From: Pseudomonadota bacterium | GTDB lineage: Bacteria > Pseudomonadota > Gammaproteobacteria > Arenicellales > UBA868 | Assembly (NCBI GenBank): GCA_018672825.1 | Contig: JABHUE010000076.1 | Location: 1-38,715, forward strand | DNA length: 38,715 nucleotides | Direction of reading: 5' to 3' | In this document: positions 29,193-38,218 of the stretch, piece after piece | Layout: each line of letters begins with the position of its first letter | Position numbering within the stretch: position 1 is the first letter of the stretch | Program-made: the position numbers and the translations under genes | Notes under the pieces: generated by a model | Told to the model about the DNA's origin: nothing | Databases searched by the model: none | The model's input: the letters and a program-made list of their open reading frames with translations, nothing else

Positions 29193-30143
29193 ATGCTCGA
29201 TGCCATCCCGATCGTTGACATCCGTTCATCGACCTCAGCCGTTGATGATCGCGCTGTCGCTACATTACTCAATGCCGCGCTGAGTCAATTCGGATTCTGT
29301 TACATCAGTGGGCACACCATTGCTACTGAAGTTACCCAAAATCTCCAAAATAGCGCTCACGAATTTCACCTTTTGCCCATCGCCAAAAAGAAACGCCTTA
29401 AGATAAATCCCTACCACCGAGGCTATATCGAATCCGAAACGAGCCAAACCATCACATCATCGATTGAGTCCGCAACACAGCCCAATCGCTCGGAGTCATT
29501 CATGATGATGCGAGAAATACCGCCGAGCGATCCTCGATTTGGAACTCAACTATTTGGACCCAATCAATGGCCCGACACCCTGATTCCAGAACTCAAAAAG
29601 CACTGTATAGCGTACGCCGAAGCAATGGAAAAACTGTCGTTAGAACTTGTGCAACGACTGGGTGTTGCTTTGGGCTTGAGCCCGAATACACTATTAGACT
29701 TATTCAATGACCCCACATATTTTCTTCGCCTGATACAGTATCCTCTCTTGGATCCAAATGATTCTCCCGCACCGTTTGGGTCTGCACCTCACACCGATCA
29801 TGGATTTATGACGCTCGTGCTGCAGGACGATACAGGTGGCCTTGAAGTACTGAATTCAAACGGCCGATGGATACCGGTAAGTCCTATTCCGAATACGCTC
29901 GTCCTGAATGTAGCGGATATGCTTTCTATAATCTCGAATGGCCGATGGAAATCTACTCCACATCGCGTTATCTTGGGTCCGGAGCCTCGGCAATCAACGG
30001 CATTTTTTTTCGATCCTGATTTTGACGCGCAAATAAATCCGTTAGTGGAGGTCAGAGATTCTGATAACCGCTGGAATCCAATACGTTATGGTGATTACAT
30101 CCTTGAGCGTTTTGGCCAAAACTATCAGTATCGACGCAAGTGA
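29193..30143 (+). CDS. 2-oxoglutarate/Fe(II) oxygenase, isopenicillin N synthase family
   Basis: 316 residues, normal for the IPNS-like family of bacterial 2-oxoglutarate-dependent dioxygenases. The N-terminal DIOX_N part has IPIVDIRSS and FGFCYISGHTI. Iron ligands are His200 and Asp202 (APHTDHGFMTLVLQDDTGGLE is the region) and His257 (STPHRVI); the 2-oxoglutarate-binding Arg266-x-Ser268 is in PRQSTAFFFDPD. All key residues are present. Substrates of this group range from gibberellin precursors to ethylene-forming chemistry and small metabolites and cannot be inferred here. The TauD-like oxygenase follows 59 bp downstream on the same strand, so the two probably form an operon. Confidence 0.9.
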   Translation: MLDAIPIVDIRSSTSAVDDRAVATLLNAALSQFGFCYISGHTIATEVTQNLQNSAHEFHLLPIAKKKRLKINPYHRGYIESETSQTITSSIESATQPNRSESFMMMREIPPSDPRFGTQLFGPNQWPDTLIPELKKHCIAYAEAMEKLSLELVQRLGVALGLSPNTLLDLFNDPTYFLRLIQYPLLDPNDSPAPFGSAPHTDHGFMTLVLQDDTGGLEVLNSNGRWIPVSPIPNTLVLNVADMLSIISNGRWKSTPHRVILGPEPRQSTAFFFDPDFDAQINPLVEVRDSDNRWNPIRYGDYILERFGQNYQYRRK

Positions 30144-30202
30144 GCCTCTGGTTGATGCTTGCCAATTAAACTAACGCCAGAAGAAAAAATAGATCAAGTG
30201 TC

Positions 30203-31204
30203 ATGCAGAAATTCATTGACTTATCCAGCGAATCAATTGAAGACGTTGCGCGCATACCTTCCTGCGCCAACCGCGGGTGGGTAGCGACTGAGATCAGGAA
30301 GCAAGACTGGAGCGTCGATTTAAATGATGACGCTCTCGGCGAAATTCGCGCAATGGCAGCACAGATGACAGAAACGCGATTGCCGACACTATTAAGACAC
30401 CCAGATCAATTCGAGATTCCGAGTCTAGCTGCTGCCTACCGAAAAATTAAGGCGATCTGTGACCACGGTGTTGGATTTGCAGTTCTGGATGGCCTGCCAA
30501 TGGCTGAGTTCGAAACTCAACCGATGATTGATATTTATTGGACACTCGGCCAACTCATCGGGCGTAACGTTGCCCAAAAATGGGACGGCACCATGATTTA
30601 TGACGTCACAGACACCGGACAGGAGTTTGGTTATGGGGTTAGAGGTTCAGCGACCTCAGTTGAGCTTAATTTCCACACCGACAACGCATTTGGGATGAGA
30701 GTACCCGACTATGTCGGACTTTTTTGCGAGCATGCCGCTGAATCTGGCGGACTGAGCCGGTTTTGTAGTCTTTACACCGTTCATAACCGTTTGGAAGCCA
30801 ACTTTCCTAACCAGTTACAGCGACTCTTTAAGCCCATGCTGTTTGACAGACAGGCTGAACACCATAAAAACGCCCCCAAAACCTCTTGGGCACCTTTTTT
30901 CTCATGGAAAAATGGCAGGCTCCGCTGTCGGGCAAACACATCACTGGTTCGCAAAGGATACAAGGTTGCGGACACGGAAATGGATCAAATACTGATCGAA
31001 GCCCTCGATGCCGTCGAGCGCGTGACAACTTCTCCCGACCTATGGGTCGAAGCACCCTTAGAGCGTGGACAAATCCAGTATCTCAATAATCACGAACTCG
31101 GACACTATCGCTCGAGCTTCGAAGACAGCACTGATCCTGCCAAGAGACGTCATCTTTATCGACTATGGCACAGGCAGAATGGAAGCATCAATTACGACGG
31201 CTGA
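30203..31204 (+). CDS. TauD/TfdA-family 2-oxoglutarate/Fe(II) dioxygenase
   Basis: 333 residues. The first iron-binding motif is FHTDNAF with His158 and Asp160; the distal histidine is His301 in NNHELGHYRSSFEDSTDP, and Arg316/Arg320 in RRHLYRLWH can bind 2-oxoglutarate. The NNH...GHYRSSFED...RRHLYRLW arrangement is typical of the family that includes taurine, gamma-butyrobetaine and clavaminate-type oxygenases. The substrate is unknown. It lies 59 bp after another 2-oxoglutarate oxygenase and is convergent with an FAD oxidoreductase gene 32 bp away. Weak purine-rich AAGAAAAAATAG sequence precedes the ATG. Confidence 0.88.
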   Translation: MQKFIDLSSESIEDVARIPSCANRGWVATEIRKQDWSVDLNDDALGEIRAMAAQMTETRLPTLLRHPDQFEIPSLAAAYRKIKAICDHGVGFAVLDGLPMAEFETQPMIDIYWTLGQLIGRNVAQKWDGTMIYDVTDTGQEFGYGVRGSATSVELNFHTDNAFGMRVPDYVGLFCEHAAESGGLSRFCSLYTVHNRLEANFPNQLQRLFKPMLFDRQAEHHKNAPKTSWAPFFSWKNGRLRCRANTSLVRKGYKVADTEMDQILIEALDAVERVTTSPDLWVEAPLERGQIQYLNNHELGHYRSSFEDSTDPAKRRHLYRLWHRQNGSINYDG

Positions 31205-31236
31205 TATTATCTAACCGATTACAGAATCATCAACAG

Positions 31237-32604
31237 CTATAAAATACCCTTGTTCGATGCGCGAAGCTTATCTATCTGGGTCAAATCCTCATACCGGGCC
31301 AGCGAGAACGCTTCTGCATAACTCGGCAAACGAGCTTCGCAAATCGTAGCGGCACAAAGTTCACCGCTCGCGCACGCTGTCATCGTCCCAAAACCTGACA
31401 TTGCACAATTCATGAAAGCGCCTTCTGGCCCCATACCGCCGATCAATGGCCAATTTTCCTCGGTCATTGAGTACCAGCCACCATAGTGATGACATTTTTG
31501 AGGCAACCGTCCGTAATACGAACGCAAACCAGGGTTAAGTCTGGCTGCGCCTCGGAGCACAATTTCCGGAAAATGGGCATCTAGAGGTTGATCATCAATA
31601 TCCAGCGCGGCTTCTTCGTTATACGCCCAGCCTAACTTAATCCACTTCCCACCATCACCACCCTCCGGTCGACAGTGAGTTCCACCGGGCATATCACCCG
31701 CAAACCTGGCAAATTGAGGATCATCCCTCAGAGCTGATCGTTCACTATCTGACCAATCAATTTGTTGACGATCGAGATCGATTGAGAAAGGCTGATTTCG
31801 GGGAACCGCCATGAGATGATCCTCGAAAGCAATTTTCTGCTGAAAAACGTTAATAATCGGAAGTTCAACGTCAATCCACTTCGCAATCTCGCCTGCAAAA
31901 GGACCTGCGGCATTCACAATCTGGCCTGCAACTACTTCTACCGAGCCAGAACCAGTATCAATTTCAATTTGATAGTTATTTCCTGGATTGATCTCCCGAA
32001 CCTGCCCCATCAGCCTTTTCGCGCCCACTGACTTAAGATATTCGAGCATATATGTCGCCAACTGCTGACTGTTGATCTCACCACCTCGACGAATATGAAC
32101 AACAGTCTGTACTTCCGGATCGTAATGAGGAAAATGTTTCCGAATCAAATCGTAGTGACACAATATATCAACGCCATTTACGTCGAGACTGCAATCGGAG
32201 CCGCTAGGTCCGAAGTATCTCGGTGCTTCGGCTTGATCATGATAACGGACTAGAGTGTCCGATTCATCTCCGAGACCGCTACGCAGTTGTGACACGAGTG
32301 TGTCAATATTTTGTTCCCGGGTCGCAACCACATAACCACGACGTGTCATGCCGATACGATTATCGGTATCACGAGAGATCTGCTCCATTAAATCAATGGA
32401 GCGGTTCGTCAGGGACACCATCGCGGAATGCGGCCACCAGTTTCTAAAGTTATTCCCCGATTGAGCTGAGGTGAACGACATTGGCTGAAACTGATCTACG
32501 AGCGTAATATTCGTTCGACTATGATTCCGAGCCAAATAATATGCAGTGGCAATTCCAACGATTCCGGCGCCAATAACAGCGATGGGTCGATTTTCTGAAG
32601 TCAA
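31237..32604 (-). CDS. FAD-dependent oxidoreductase, DAO family
   Basis: 455 residues. The N-terminal FAD-binding motif is IAVIGAGIVGIATAYYLARN (residues 8-27), with the acidic strand end TLVDQFQ. The DAO-type C-terminal motif GWYSMTEENWPLIGGMGPEGAFMNCAMSGFG-like region (shown here in part) carries the second FAD contact, and VNAAGPFAGEIAKW is the middle GG-type motif. The family includes sarcosine and glycine oxidases, D-amino acid dehydrogenases and glycerol-3-phosphate dehydrogenases; which applies is unclear. The protein is convergent with the TauD-like oxygenase. Its neighbourhood (oxygenases, aminotransferase) suggests catabolism of an amine or amino-acid-like compound. Confidence 0.87.
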   Translation of the reverse strand: MTSENRPIAVIGAGIVGIATAYYLARNHSRTNITLVDQFQPMSFTSAQSGNNFRNWWPHSAMVSLTNRSIDLMEQISRDTDNRIGMTRRGYVVATREQNIDTLVSQLRSGLGDESDTLVRYHDQAEAPRYFGPSGSDCSLDVNGVDILCHYDLIRKHFPHYDPEVQTVVHIRRGGEINSQQLATYMLEYLKSVGAKRLMGQVREINPGNNYQIEIDTGSGSVEVVAGQIVNAAGPFAGEIAKWIDVELPIINVFQQKIAFEDHLMAVPRNQPFSIDLDRQQIDWSDSERSALRDDPQFARFAGDMPGGTHCRPEGGDGGKWIKLGWAYNEEAALDIDDQPLDAHFPEIVLRGAARLNPGLRSYYGRLPQKCHHYGGWYSMTEENWPLIGGMGPEGAFMNCAMSGFGTMTACASGELCAATICEARLPSYAEAFSLARYEDLTQIDKLRASNKGIL

Positions 32605-32794
32605 AGAAAAGGCCTGCCCGAGGACGTGAACTCAAGCGTTGATTTTAGTCTGCTCAAGACAAAGAAGTCATGACAGATCGCAAAACACGGACGGTTGCGA
32701 CTTTAAATCAATTAACACTCCGCTCGCCCCACGACCAAATATCTTTTGCCTTCCGGTATCTCAATCAATAGTGGTTATCGAGAAAAGAAGATAA

Positions 32795-32885
32795 TGGCGG
32801 AGAGAGAGGGATTCGAACCCTCGATACGCTATTAACGTATACACACTTTCCAGGCGTGCGCTTTCAACCGCTCAGCCACCTCTCC
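32795..32885 (-). tRNA. tRNA-Ser (anticodon GGA)
   Basis: The minus strand folds into a class II tRNA with a long variable arm. Acceptor GGAGAGG pairs with TCTCTCC; the anticodon stem is CACGC/GTGTG around the loop CTGGAAA, giving anticodon GGA; the T arm has GGTTCGAATCC. Discriminator G and an encoded CCA end the gene (91 bases with CCA). It reads UCC and UCU codons. It lies in the same direction as the FAD oxidoreductase gene, 190 bp ahead of it. Confidence 0.97.
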
Positions 32886-32936
32886 GCAGCGCGGCAAAGG
32901 GTATCCGAGTTAACCGCTCAACGCAAACTGAATAAA

Positions 32937-34097
32937 CTAGGTGAGCTGACTGAGGCCTGAAATCAGGCGCTCCAACCCCTCTATTGCTGAGTCAGTTTTT
33001 AGCGCGCCATAAGACGCGCGGAAGCCACAATGCTCGCCCGCTCCGAAAGCACTGCTCGGGATTACAGCGACGCCAAACTTTTCAATAAGCTGTCGGGCAA
33101 GTGTCAAATCATCGCCCGAATAATCTGGTATCTCAACAAAGAAATAAAAAGCGCCCGTACTGAGAAGCGGTCGTACCCGATTATTTAGCGTATCAAATGC
33201 CTCGAGACCTTGCTGGCGAACATTTGCCATTTCAGCCACGAATGGTTCGCAGTAGGCTGGTCCGGCTTCAAGGGCACCCAGCGCTGCGTACTGGGAAATT
33301 GCTGTCGCGCAAATCACGTTGGTGTCCTGAACCTTTCGCAACGATCCAAAGAGTTCTTCCGGGATCACAGCATAACCAATTCGCCAACTGGCAAACCCGT
33401 AGGCCTTACTCAAGGAGTAAAGTGAAATAGTATGCCCTTCGCTCCCTTCGATTGAGGCGGGAGAGAAATGCTTGTCCCCATCGTAAAGAAAGTATTCATA
33501 AGCTTCGTCACTGATGTGATAAATCTCGTTAGCCTTGCACAAGGCATTTACCGCTCGTAGTGATCGCTCCGAATAAACAACGCCTGTCGGATTGTTGGGA
33601 GACACGGTCACGATTGCTCGTGTCCTCGTGGAAATCGAATGGCTGAGGGCCTCAACATCCAGCGCGCCGTTGACATCTGTTGGGACCGTCACGGGAACAC
33701 AGTCCGCGATCCTTATTGCCATTTCCTGATTAAAGTAAAACGGCTTCGGTAAAATAATCTCATCGCCCGGATCAGTAATCGCCAGCAACATGTTCAAAAA
33801 CCCCATGTTACTGCCGGCAGTGACCGCAATGGCGCGATGACCCAACGACATCCTATTTTCCGCCTCGAGCTTTTCGGCGATTGCATCGCGAAGAGGGTCA
33901 AGACCCTCCACCGGGCCATATTGATGGGCAGAAGGATCATCCCAAAATCGTGCAATCGTGCCACTAATCGAGGGTGGGGGCGAATAATGAACAATCCCCT
34001 GTCCAAGAGAAATTGTATCGGGATTTGCACGAATCCAGTCGCCAATCACAGGAATGATGGGTTGCTGAACACGCGCCATTCTTTGACTCAGATGCAT
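32937..34097 (-). CDS. class I/II PLP-dependent aminotransferase
   Basis: 386 residues, the usual size for aspartate aminotransferase fold type I enzymes. PLP contacts: TAGSNMGFLNML (93-104), SPNNPTG (166-172), ISDEAYEYFLY with Asp197, and the Schiff-base lysine Lys231 in YSLSKAYGFASWRIGY (227-242), followed by Arg239. A C-terminal substrate-carboxylate arginine is in GFRASYGAL. It is most like bacterial aspartate/aromatic/alanine-type or kynurenine-type aminotransferases; the substrate is not clear. A second Met (34079) is an alternative start. It is encoded just upstream of tRNA-Ser(GGA) on the same strand and faces away from the pseudokinase gene. Confidence 0.9.
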   Translation of the reverse strand: MHLSQRMARVQQPIIPVIGDWIRANPDTISLGQGIVHYSPPPSISGTIARFWDDPSAHQYGPVEGLDPLRDAIAEKLEAENRMSLGHRAIAVTAGSNMGFLNMLLAITDPGDEIILPKPFYFNQEMAIRIADCVPVTVPTDVNGALDVEALSHSISTRTRAIVTVSPNNPTGVVYSERSLRAVNALCKANEIYHISDEAYEYFLYDGDKHFSPASIEGSEGHTISLYSLSKAYGFASWRIGYAVIPEELFGSLRKVQDTNVICATAISQYAALGALEAGPAYCEPFVAEMANVRQQGLEAFDTLNNRVRPLLSTGAFYFFVEIPDYSGDDLTLARQLIEKFGVAVIPSSAFGAGEHCGFRASYGALKTDSAIEGLERLISGLSQLT

Positions 34098-34418
34098 TGA
34101 CTCAATCTCGCCTGTGGCAACTGCCTGTCATCGATTTGTGGAGGTGTTGTTACTCGCTTCATGAGTATCGACTTCGCCGTTTCTGAAGAAAAATATGCGT
34201 CAGGTTATTTTCTCGTTCAAATAATCAAGGTATTATAGAGTGCATCAATTACCTCAATTCTTGCATCGTTGCTGAAGCCTGATAAATAAGACCAAACCAA
34301 GCGCGATGATCAACATCAGAAAACCCAAAAACATCCCTTTTTCAGTTAAAAAAATGTTTGGATTTAGAGGCGAGACACTCGTCGCATTACATCCATCTGC
34401 ATCGCTAGTGGCGGCTTA
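34098..34418. other. 321-bp divergent intergenic region
   Basis: This separates the aminotransferase (minus) from the pseudokinase gene (plus) and should hold both promoters. It is AT-rich around 34190-34260. The only coding-like feature is a short minus-strand frame (34254-34334) for a hydrophobic peptide. I see no RNA gene, repeat or strong operator. Confidence 0.6.
34254..34334 (-). CDS. possible 26-residue membrane peptide
   Basis: Minus-strand frame of 26 codons plus TGA. It starts MFLGF, continues with a leucine/isoleucine-rich segment long enough to cross the membrane (LMLIIALGLVLFI), and ends with a basic tail RLQQRCKN, the classic layout of a small membrane protein. The frame stays open about 27 codons further upstream but has no start there. 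The purine tract GAAAAAGGG touches the ATG, too close for an ideal ribosome binding site. It may be a real small protein, the remnant of a longer one, or chance. It overlaps nothing else. Confidence 0.25.
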   Translation of the reverse strand: MFLGFLMLIIALGLVLFIRLQQRCKN

Positions 34419-37400
34419 ATGACCTCCGAAATCGAAATCAACATCGGATCTCAGTCTTCAACAACTGAAAAATCGGATACCGATCATGAGTACGCACCTG
34501 CTCCAATCGTTGATGGCGCGCGGCTCGGCCCTAATGTCATTAGCAGGCTTCTTGTCACATCTGACAGCGGTTATACCTATCTTGCCAATGATGGGCGCAC
34601 GGTTGTTCAGGAATTTTTCCCACAACAATTCGCAGTACGAGACGTTGACGGTATCTCTTTGCTGTTATGCGATTCAAAATTTAACCACGACTATGAACAA
34701 GGCTTAACTGAATTTTTATTATTAGCGCGCGTGCTAAGTCAGCTAGACCATCCCGGTCGAGTTGCGCGCTACGAAGAAAACGATGGCGCGGCGTGGTACT
34801 CAGTCGAGCTACCCGTCAAGGCAAGCCTTGCCGATCTTTTAGCTACCGGACAACGCTTACCCGAAGAAAACTTAAAAACGATTTTCCAATCAGCCGTGAC
34901 CTATCTCGAGGCGGCACACCATGTCGGCTTATTACATCTTGAATTAACACCCGAGCGCATCTTACTTGCGGAAGAAGACAAATTACTTATCTGTGGCTTC
35001 TCAACAGATAAGCTTCACTATCCTCCTGAAGATTTAACCGCATCTCATGACTATCGAGCGCCCGAACTTGCCAGTTTTCGCGGCCATTTAGGGAAATCGA
35101 CCGACTACTATTCGCTAGGCGCCATTTTGTATCAGGGGGCGTGCAGGGTTAATCCCCCTGACGCGCTTACTCGACTCGATGCAGTGGATAAACAAACTCC
35201 CGATCCCTTAACGTCAGCCAAAATTCTCGGAAAAGGTTTTTTTTCCGGTCCAACACTGTCGTTAATCGAAAGCCTTCTAATGCTTAAACCTGGCGATCGA
35301 CCCCAGAATGCTGACACACTGACTGATAATTTAGTCGACACGGGCGGTCTAAGTGACGCCATCAACACAAAAGTTGAGCAGATGGGCGCTGTTGGCGATT
35401 TACCTGTAATACCGCCTCCTGCTTCGCCACCATCCGCTGGCATCCCAACTCCGGTCTCAAAGAGTGATTCAACACCAAAAGATGAGACCGTTGCAAAGCG
35501 TTTTCGTGGCGCCTCTGCAATTGCTGTATCGGCGCTAGATAAAACCAGGTCCGTGCTCCTATCGCCAAATTCAGAAAAAAAGAAGGTCAATAAACCGTCG
35601 CCGCAGTCCAAGTCACGATCAGCCAAAACCAAGGACACTCGAAAAGAGCCTATTTTCAACTCGTCTCAAACTGTTATTAAAGAGGAACTCGACCTTCCAG
35701 ACCTCGGAAGTAAATCGCCGCGTTCATCCGAAATTGTTAACGACCTTGAAGTTGCTCGACGCACTCTCGCAGGCAATGCGTCCAGTCAGAAATCCTCAAA
35801 GGCTCCATTCAGTCTTGATCAGTTTTTGTCTGCAGCATTCTTTTTCCTGAACACCCAGGTCAGTCGATTGGAAAATAGCTTTTCCAAAGCAAAAGATCAA
35901 TTTCACTCCAAGTTTAAAAACCCGATCAAAGGGTCAAGCCTCCGACTCGCACTGACGATCACCATCATTCTTATTGTTCTGACCGGTGTCTATATTGTCG
36001 TTACGCCGCCGAGACCGGCAGGCACTAACACTGCGCCAACGACTATTGAAATCATCGGCGGCAACACAATTACCCCAGACAAGCCACAAGGGCTTGAGAT
36101 CGCCGCTGTGGACTTCGGGTCGTTTAATACTTCAGTTACTGATTCTGAGTTTGCACGTAACGACGATCTTACTCGAGTGAATGCTTATCGGGATGCAGAA
36201 CGGCTATCGCGCTTGAGCGAGCCTCATTTAGCGCGCGCAAGAGAGTTTCTTGCGAATGGCGCGCTCATATCTCCACCCAACGCAAACGCTTATAGCGAGT
36301 ATTCAGCCGTCGTTCGAATGGACCCAAGCAATAAAGAAGCCCGCCTGGGGCTAGATAGCGTGCTCACGCAGATAGTCTCTGAGGTCGATGGCCTGATTGT
36401 TCAATTCGATTTTGCCAGCGCGAGCGAGATGCTGTCGATCGCTCAGAAACTCGCTCCTGATAATCAGAAGCTCAAGCTAAAGAATGAATCAATAAGAATC
36501 GCCGAAGAGACGCGAAACCAGCAAGCAATCGCTGAACAGGCGAGAATTGATGCTGACGCAAAAAAAGCAACTGCCGAGCGGCAACGCAAGCAACAGATTG
36601 AAAAACTCCTCTCGAAGGCGCTTACCGCGTTTAACGACAACCGATTAGTCTCTCCTCCTGGTGAAAATGCACTAACACTTTATCGCGCTACGCTTGACCT
36701 CGATCCCAGCAACCAGAGAGCCCGCAATGGCCTAGGAAACATATCGTCAATATACATACGCCAAGCTCGTGATTCTCTTTCTATAAACAATCTTGAAGGC
36801 ACTGCCGATCATCTTGAAATAGCGTTATCCATTAATCCTGAAAACAAGGCAGCACTCAGCCTTAACCAACAGTTACAGCGACGAAAATACCTCGTAACCG
36901 AACAGCAACGTCTTCAAGCAGAAGCAAGGGTAAACATAAATCTTGCGCAGCAAATGTCAGACGAGCAAGATCAGCTTAATCTGTATAGTGGCATTCAAGC
37001 GTACTACGATGGCGATTATGCTCAAGCGCTTCAATTCCTAAAACCGCTCGCTGATAAAAACGATCCTCGTGCACAGGTTCGCGTTGCGAGAATGCTCCTT
37101 GAGGCTCGAGCAACAGGTCGCGATAAACCAGAGGCGATACGCATGTTTAGTGCAGCACTGGCACCGATACAACTCACCGCGAGTCAAGGGCATGCATGGG
37201 CTCAATCTGACCTTGCCGATTACTATTTTGATGGTTTAGTTATCGATCAAGACCGGCGAACGGCAGCAGTCTGGTACCAACGCGCAGCCGAGCAAGGATA
37301 TGCCCCCGCGCAGACCAATTTAGGATGGCTTTATTTTAATGGCTATGACGGCGTGGCCCCTAACCGGGCAGTTGCAATTCACTGGTTTAACGAGGCGGCA

Positions 37401-37475
37401 GCGCAGGGTAATCAAGCCGCTGCTAACAACCTTCGTGCACTCGGAGAGTCGGTTCCTCAATCTGCGGGTGGCTAG
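34419..37475 (+). CDS. membrane pseudokinase with TPR and Sel1 repeats
   Basis: 1018 residues. The N-terminal part (about 35-310) follows a Ser/Thr kinase fold: TVVQEFFPQQFAVRD matches the K-E-[FY]-[FLY]-P strand of bacterial kinases, HLELTPERILL the catalytic loop, CGF the DFG site, YRAPELASF the APE motif and STDYYSLGAILYQ helix F. All three catalytic signature residues are replaced (Lys to Gln64; HRD Asp to Glu175; DFG Asp to Cys192) and no glycine-rich loop is seen, so it is a pseudokinase. A Pro/Ser/Lys-rich linker, one transmembrane helix (about 509-530), TPR-like helical repeats (about 590-860) and Sel1 repeats (about 870-1005) follow. Topology suggests a cytoplasmic pseudokinase joined to periplasmic protein-interaction repeats. 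No kinase partner is nearby; role unknown. Confidence 0.85.
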   Translation: MTSEIEINIGSQSSTTEKSDTDHEYAPAPIVDGARLGPNVISRLLVTSDSGYTYLANDGRTVVQEFFPQQFAVRDVDGISLLLCDSKFNHDYEQGLTEFLLLARVLSQLDHPGRVARYEENDGAAWYSVELPVKASLADLLATGQRLPEENLKTIFQSAVTYLEAAHHVGLLHLELTPERILLAEEDKLLICGFSTDKLHYPPEDLTASHDYRAPELASFRGHLGKSTDYYSLGAILYQGACRVNPPDALTRLDAVDKQTPDPLTSAKILGKGFFSGPTLSLIESLLMLKPGDRPQNADTLTDNLVDTGGLSDAINTKVEQMGAVGDLPVIPPPASPPSAGIPTPVSKSDSTPKDETVAKRFRGASAIAVSALDKTRSVLLSPNSEKKKVNKPSPQSKSRSAKTKDTRKEPIFNSSQTVIKEELDLPDLGSKSPRSSEIVNDLEVARRTLAGNASSQKSSKAPFSLDQFLSAAFFFLNTQVSRLENSFSKAKDQFHSKFKNPIKGSSLRLALTITIILIVLTGVYIVVTPPRPAGTNTAPTTIEIIGGNTITPDKPQGLEIAAVDFGSFNTSVTDSEFARNDDLTRVNAYRDAERLSRLSEPHLARAREFLANGALISPPNANAYSEYSAVVRMDPSNKEARLGLDSVLTQIVSEVDGLIVQFDFASASEMLSIAQKLAPDNQKLKLKNESIRIAEETRNQQAIAEQARIDADAKKATAERQRKQQIEKLLSKALTAFNDNRLVSPPGENALTLYRATLDLDPSNQRARNGLGNISSIYIRQARDSLSINNLEGTADHLEIALSINPENKAALSLNQQLQRRKYLVTEQQRLQAEARVNINLAQQMSDEQDQLNLYSGIQAYYDGDYAQALQFLKPLADKNDPRAQVRVARMLLEARATGRDKPEAIRMFSAALAPIQLTASQGHAWAQSDLADYYFDGLVIDQDRRTAAVWYQRAAEQGYAPAQTNLGWLYFNGYDGVAPNRAVAIHWFNEAAAQGNQAAANNLRALGESVPQSAGG

Positions 37476-37522
37476 TCAACGGTAAACGCGTCAGTCTTTG
37501 CAGCCCATTGGCTAACAGGATT

Positions 37523-37915
37523 TTATTCTTTTGAGCGTTTTATGTAAGTTCTTTTCGAGGGGATAACGCCGCGCACACCGCCCTGCGGATTGTCGATGTC
37601 TCCTTGTCGTCTCGGTATGAGATGCATATGTACGTGAAAAATTGACTGTCCTGCATCTCGACCGATGTTAACGCCTACATTAAACGCGCTAACAGTCGGA
37701 TCCATCTCCTGAATCCTTTCTCGCATCAGTCTCAGCATTTGATATATCTCGATTAACTCCGATTCCTCGAGATCAAAATAAGATTCCACATGTCGCTTCG
37801 GAATGACAAGGGTATGATGGTCTGAGACCGGATACCCGTCTCTTCTGGCATAACAAAGCGAACCCTCTTCAATCAGTTCACTATTACTGAACTCACAGAA
37901 TATGCACTTATCCAT
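37523..37915 (-). CDS. HIT family hydrolase
   Basis: 130 residues. The histidine triad is HVHMHLIP (His94, His96, His98), preceded by FNVGVNIGRDAGQSIFH, and the N-terminal CIFCEFS and HTLVIPKRHVESYFDL are also typical. HIT enzymes of the Hint/HinT branch hydrolyse purine nucleotide phosphoramidates or related AMP derivatives; the N-terminal CxxC suggests zinc binding. Convergent with the pseudokinase gene (47-bp gap). It lies 46 bp downstream of tRNA-Ser(CGA) on the same strand and may be read through from it. Confidence 0.93.
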   Translation of the reverse strand: MDKCIFCEFSNSELIEEGSLCYARRDGYPVSDHHTLVIPKRHVESYFDLEESELIEIYQMLRLMRERIQEMDPTVSAFNVGVNIGRDAGQSIFHVHMHLIPRRQGDIDNPQGGVRGVIPSKRTYIKRSKE

Positions 37916-37961
37916 AATGGTGTTTTTGGTGAAAAATTTAAAAACGGCAGCAGACTGAAAA

Positions 37962-38052
<91 letters not shown>

Positions 38053-38108
38053 TGAACATCCGACTGACGAAACGAGCAATCAGTTAATTTGACCTTTTGA
38101 CTCATCGA

Positions 38109-38137
38109 ATGATAAAAATGCCCTATTATTTTATCAT
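38109..38137. promoter_or_regulatory. 9-bp inverted repeat before the Rieske-like gene
   Basis: ATGATAAAA (38109-38117) and TTTTATCAT (38129-38137) are perfect inverted arms around an 11-base spacer, 57 bp from the divergent tRNA-Ser(CGA) and 82 bp before the Rieske-like start. It is A/T-rich with no U tract after it, so an operator is more likely than a terminator. The binding protein is unknown. Confidence 0.35.
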
Positions 38138-38218
38138 GAGCTTTTCAAGGATTCTGGAAAGGATCGAATCCTGAAGATAATACAGGACTTAAACCGATTT
38201 ATCAGCGACCCAAATATT

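Noticed and set aside
35132-35659. 175-codon minus-strand frame opposite the pseudokinase gene
   Set aside because: Antisense shadow of a firmly coding region (linker and kinase domain); composition is not protein-like.
38136-38174. 12-codon leader frame before the Rieske-like gene
   Set aside because: No ribosome binding site and too short to distinguish from chance.
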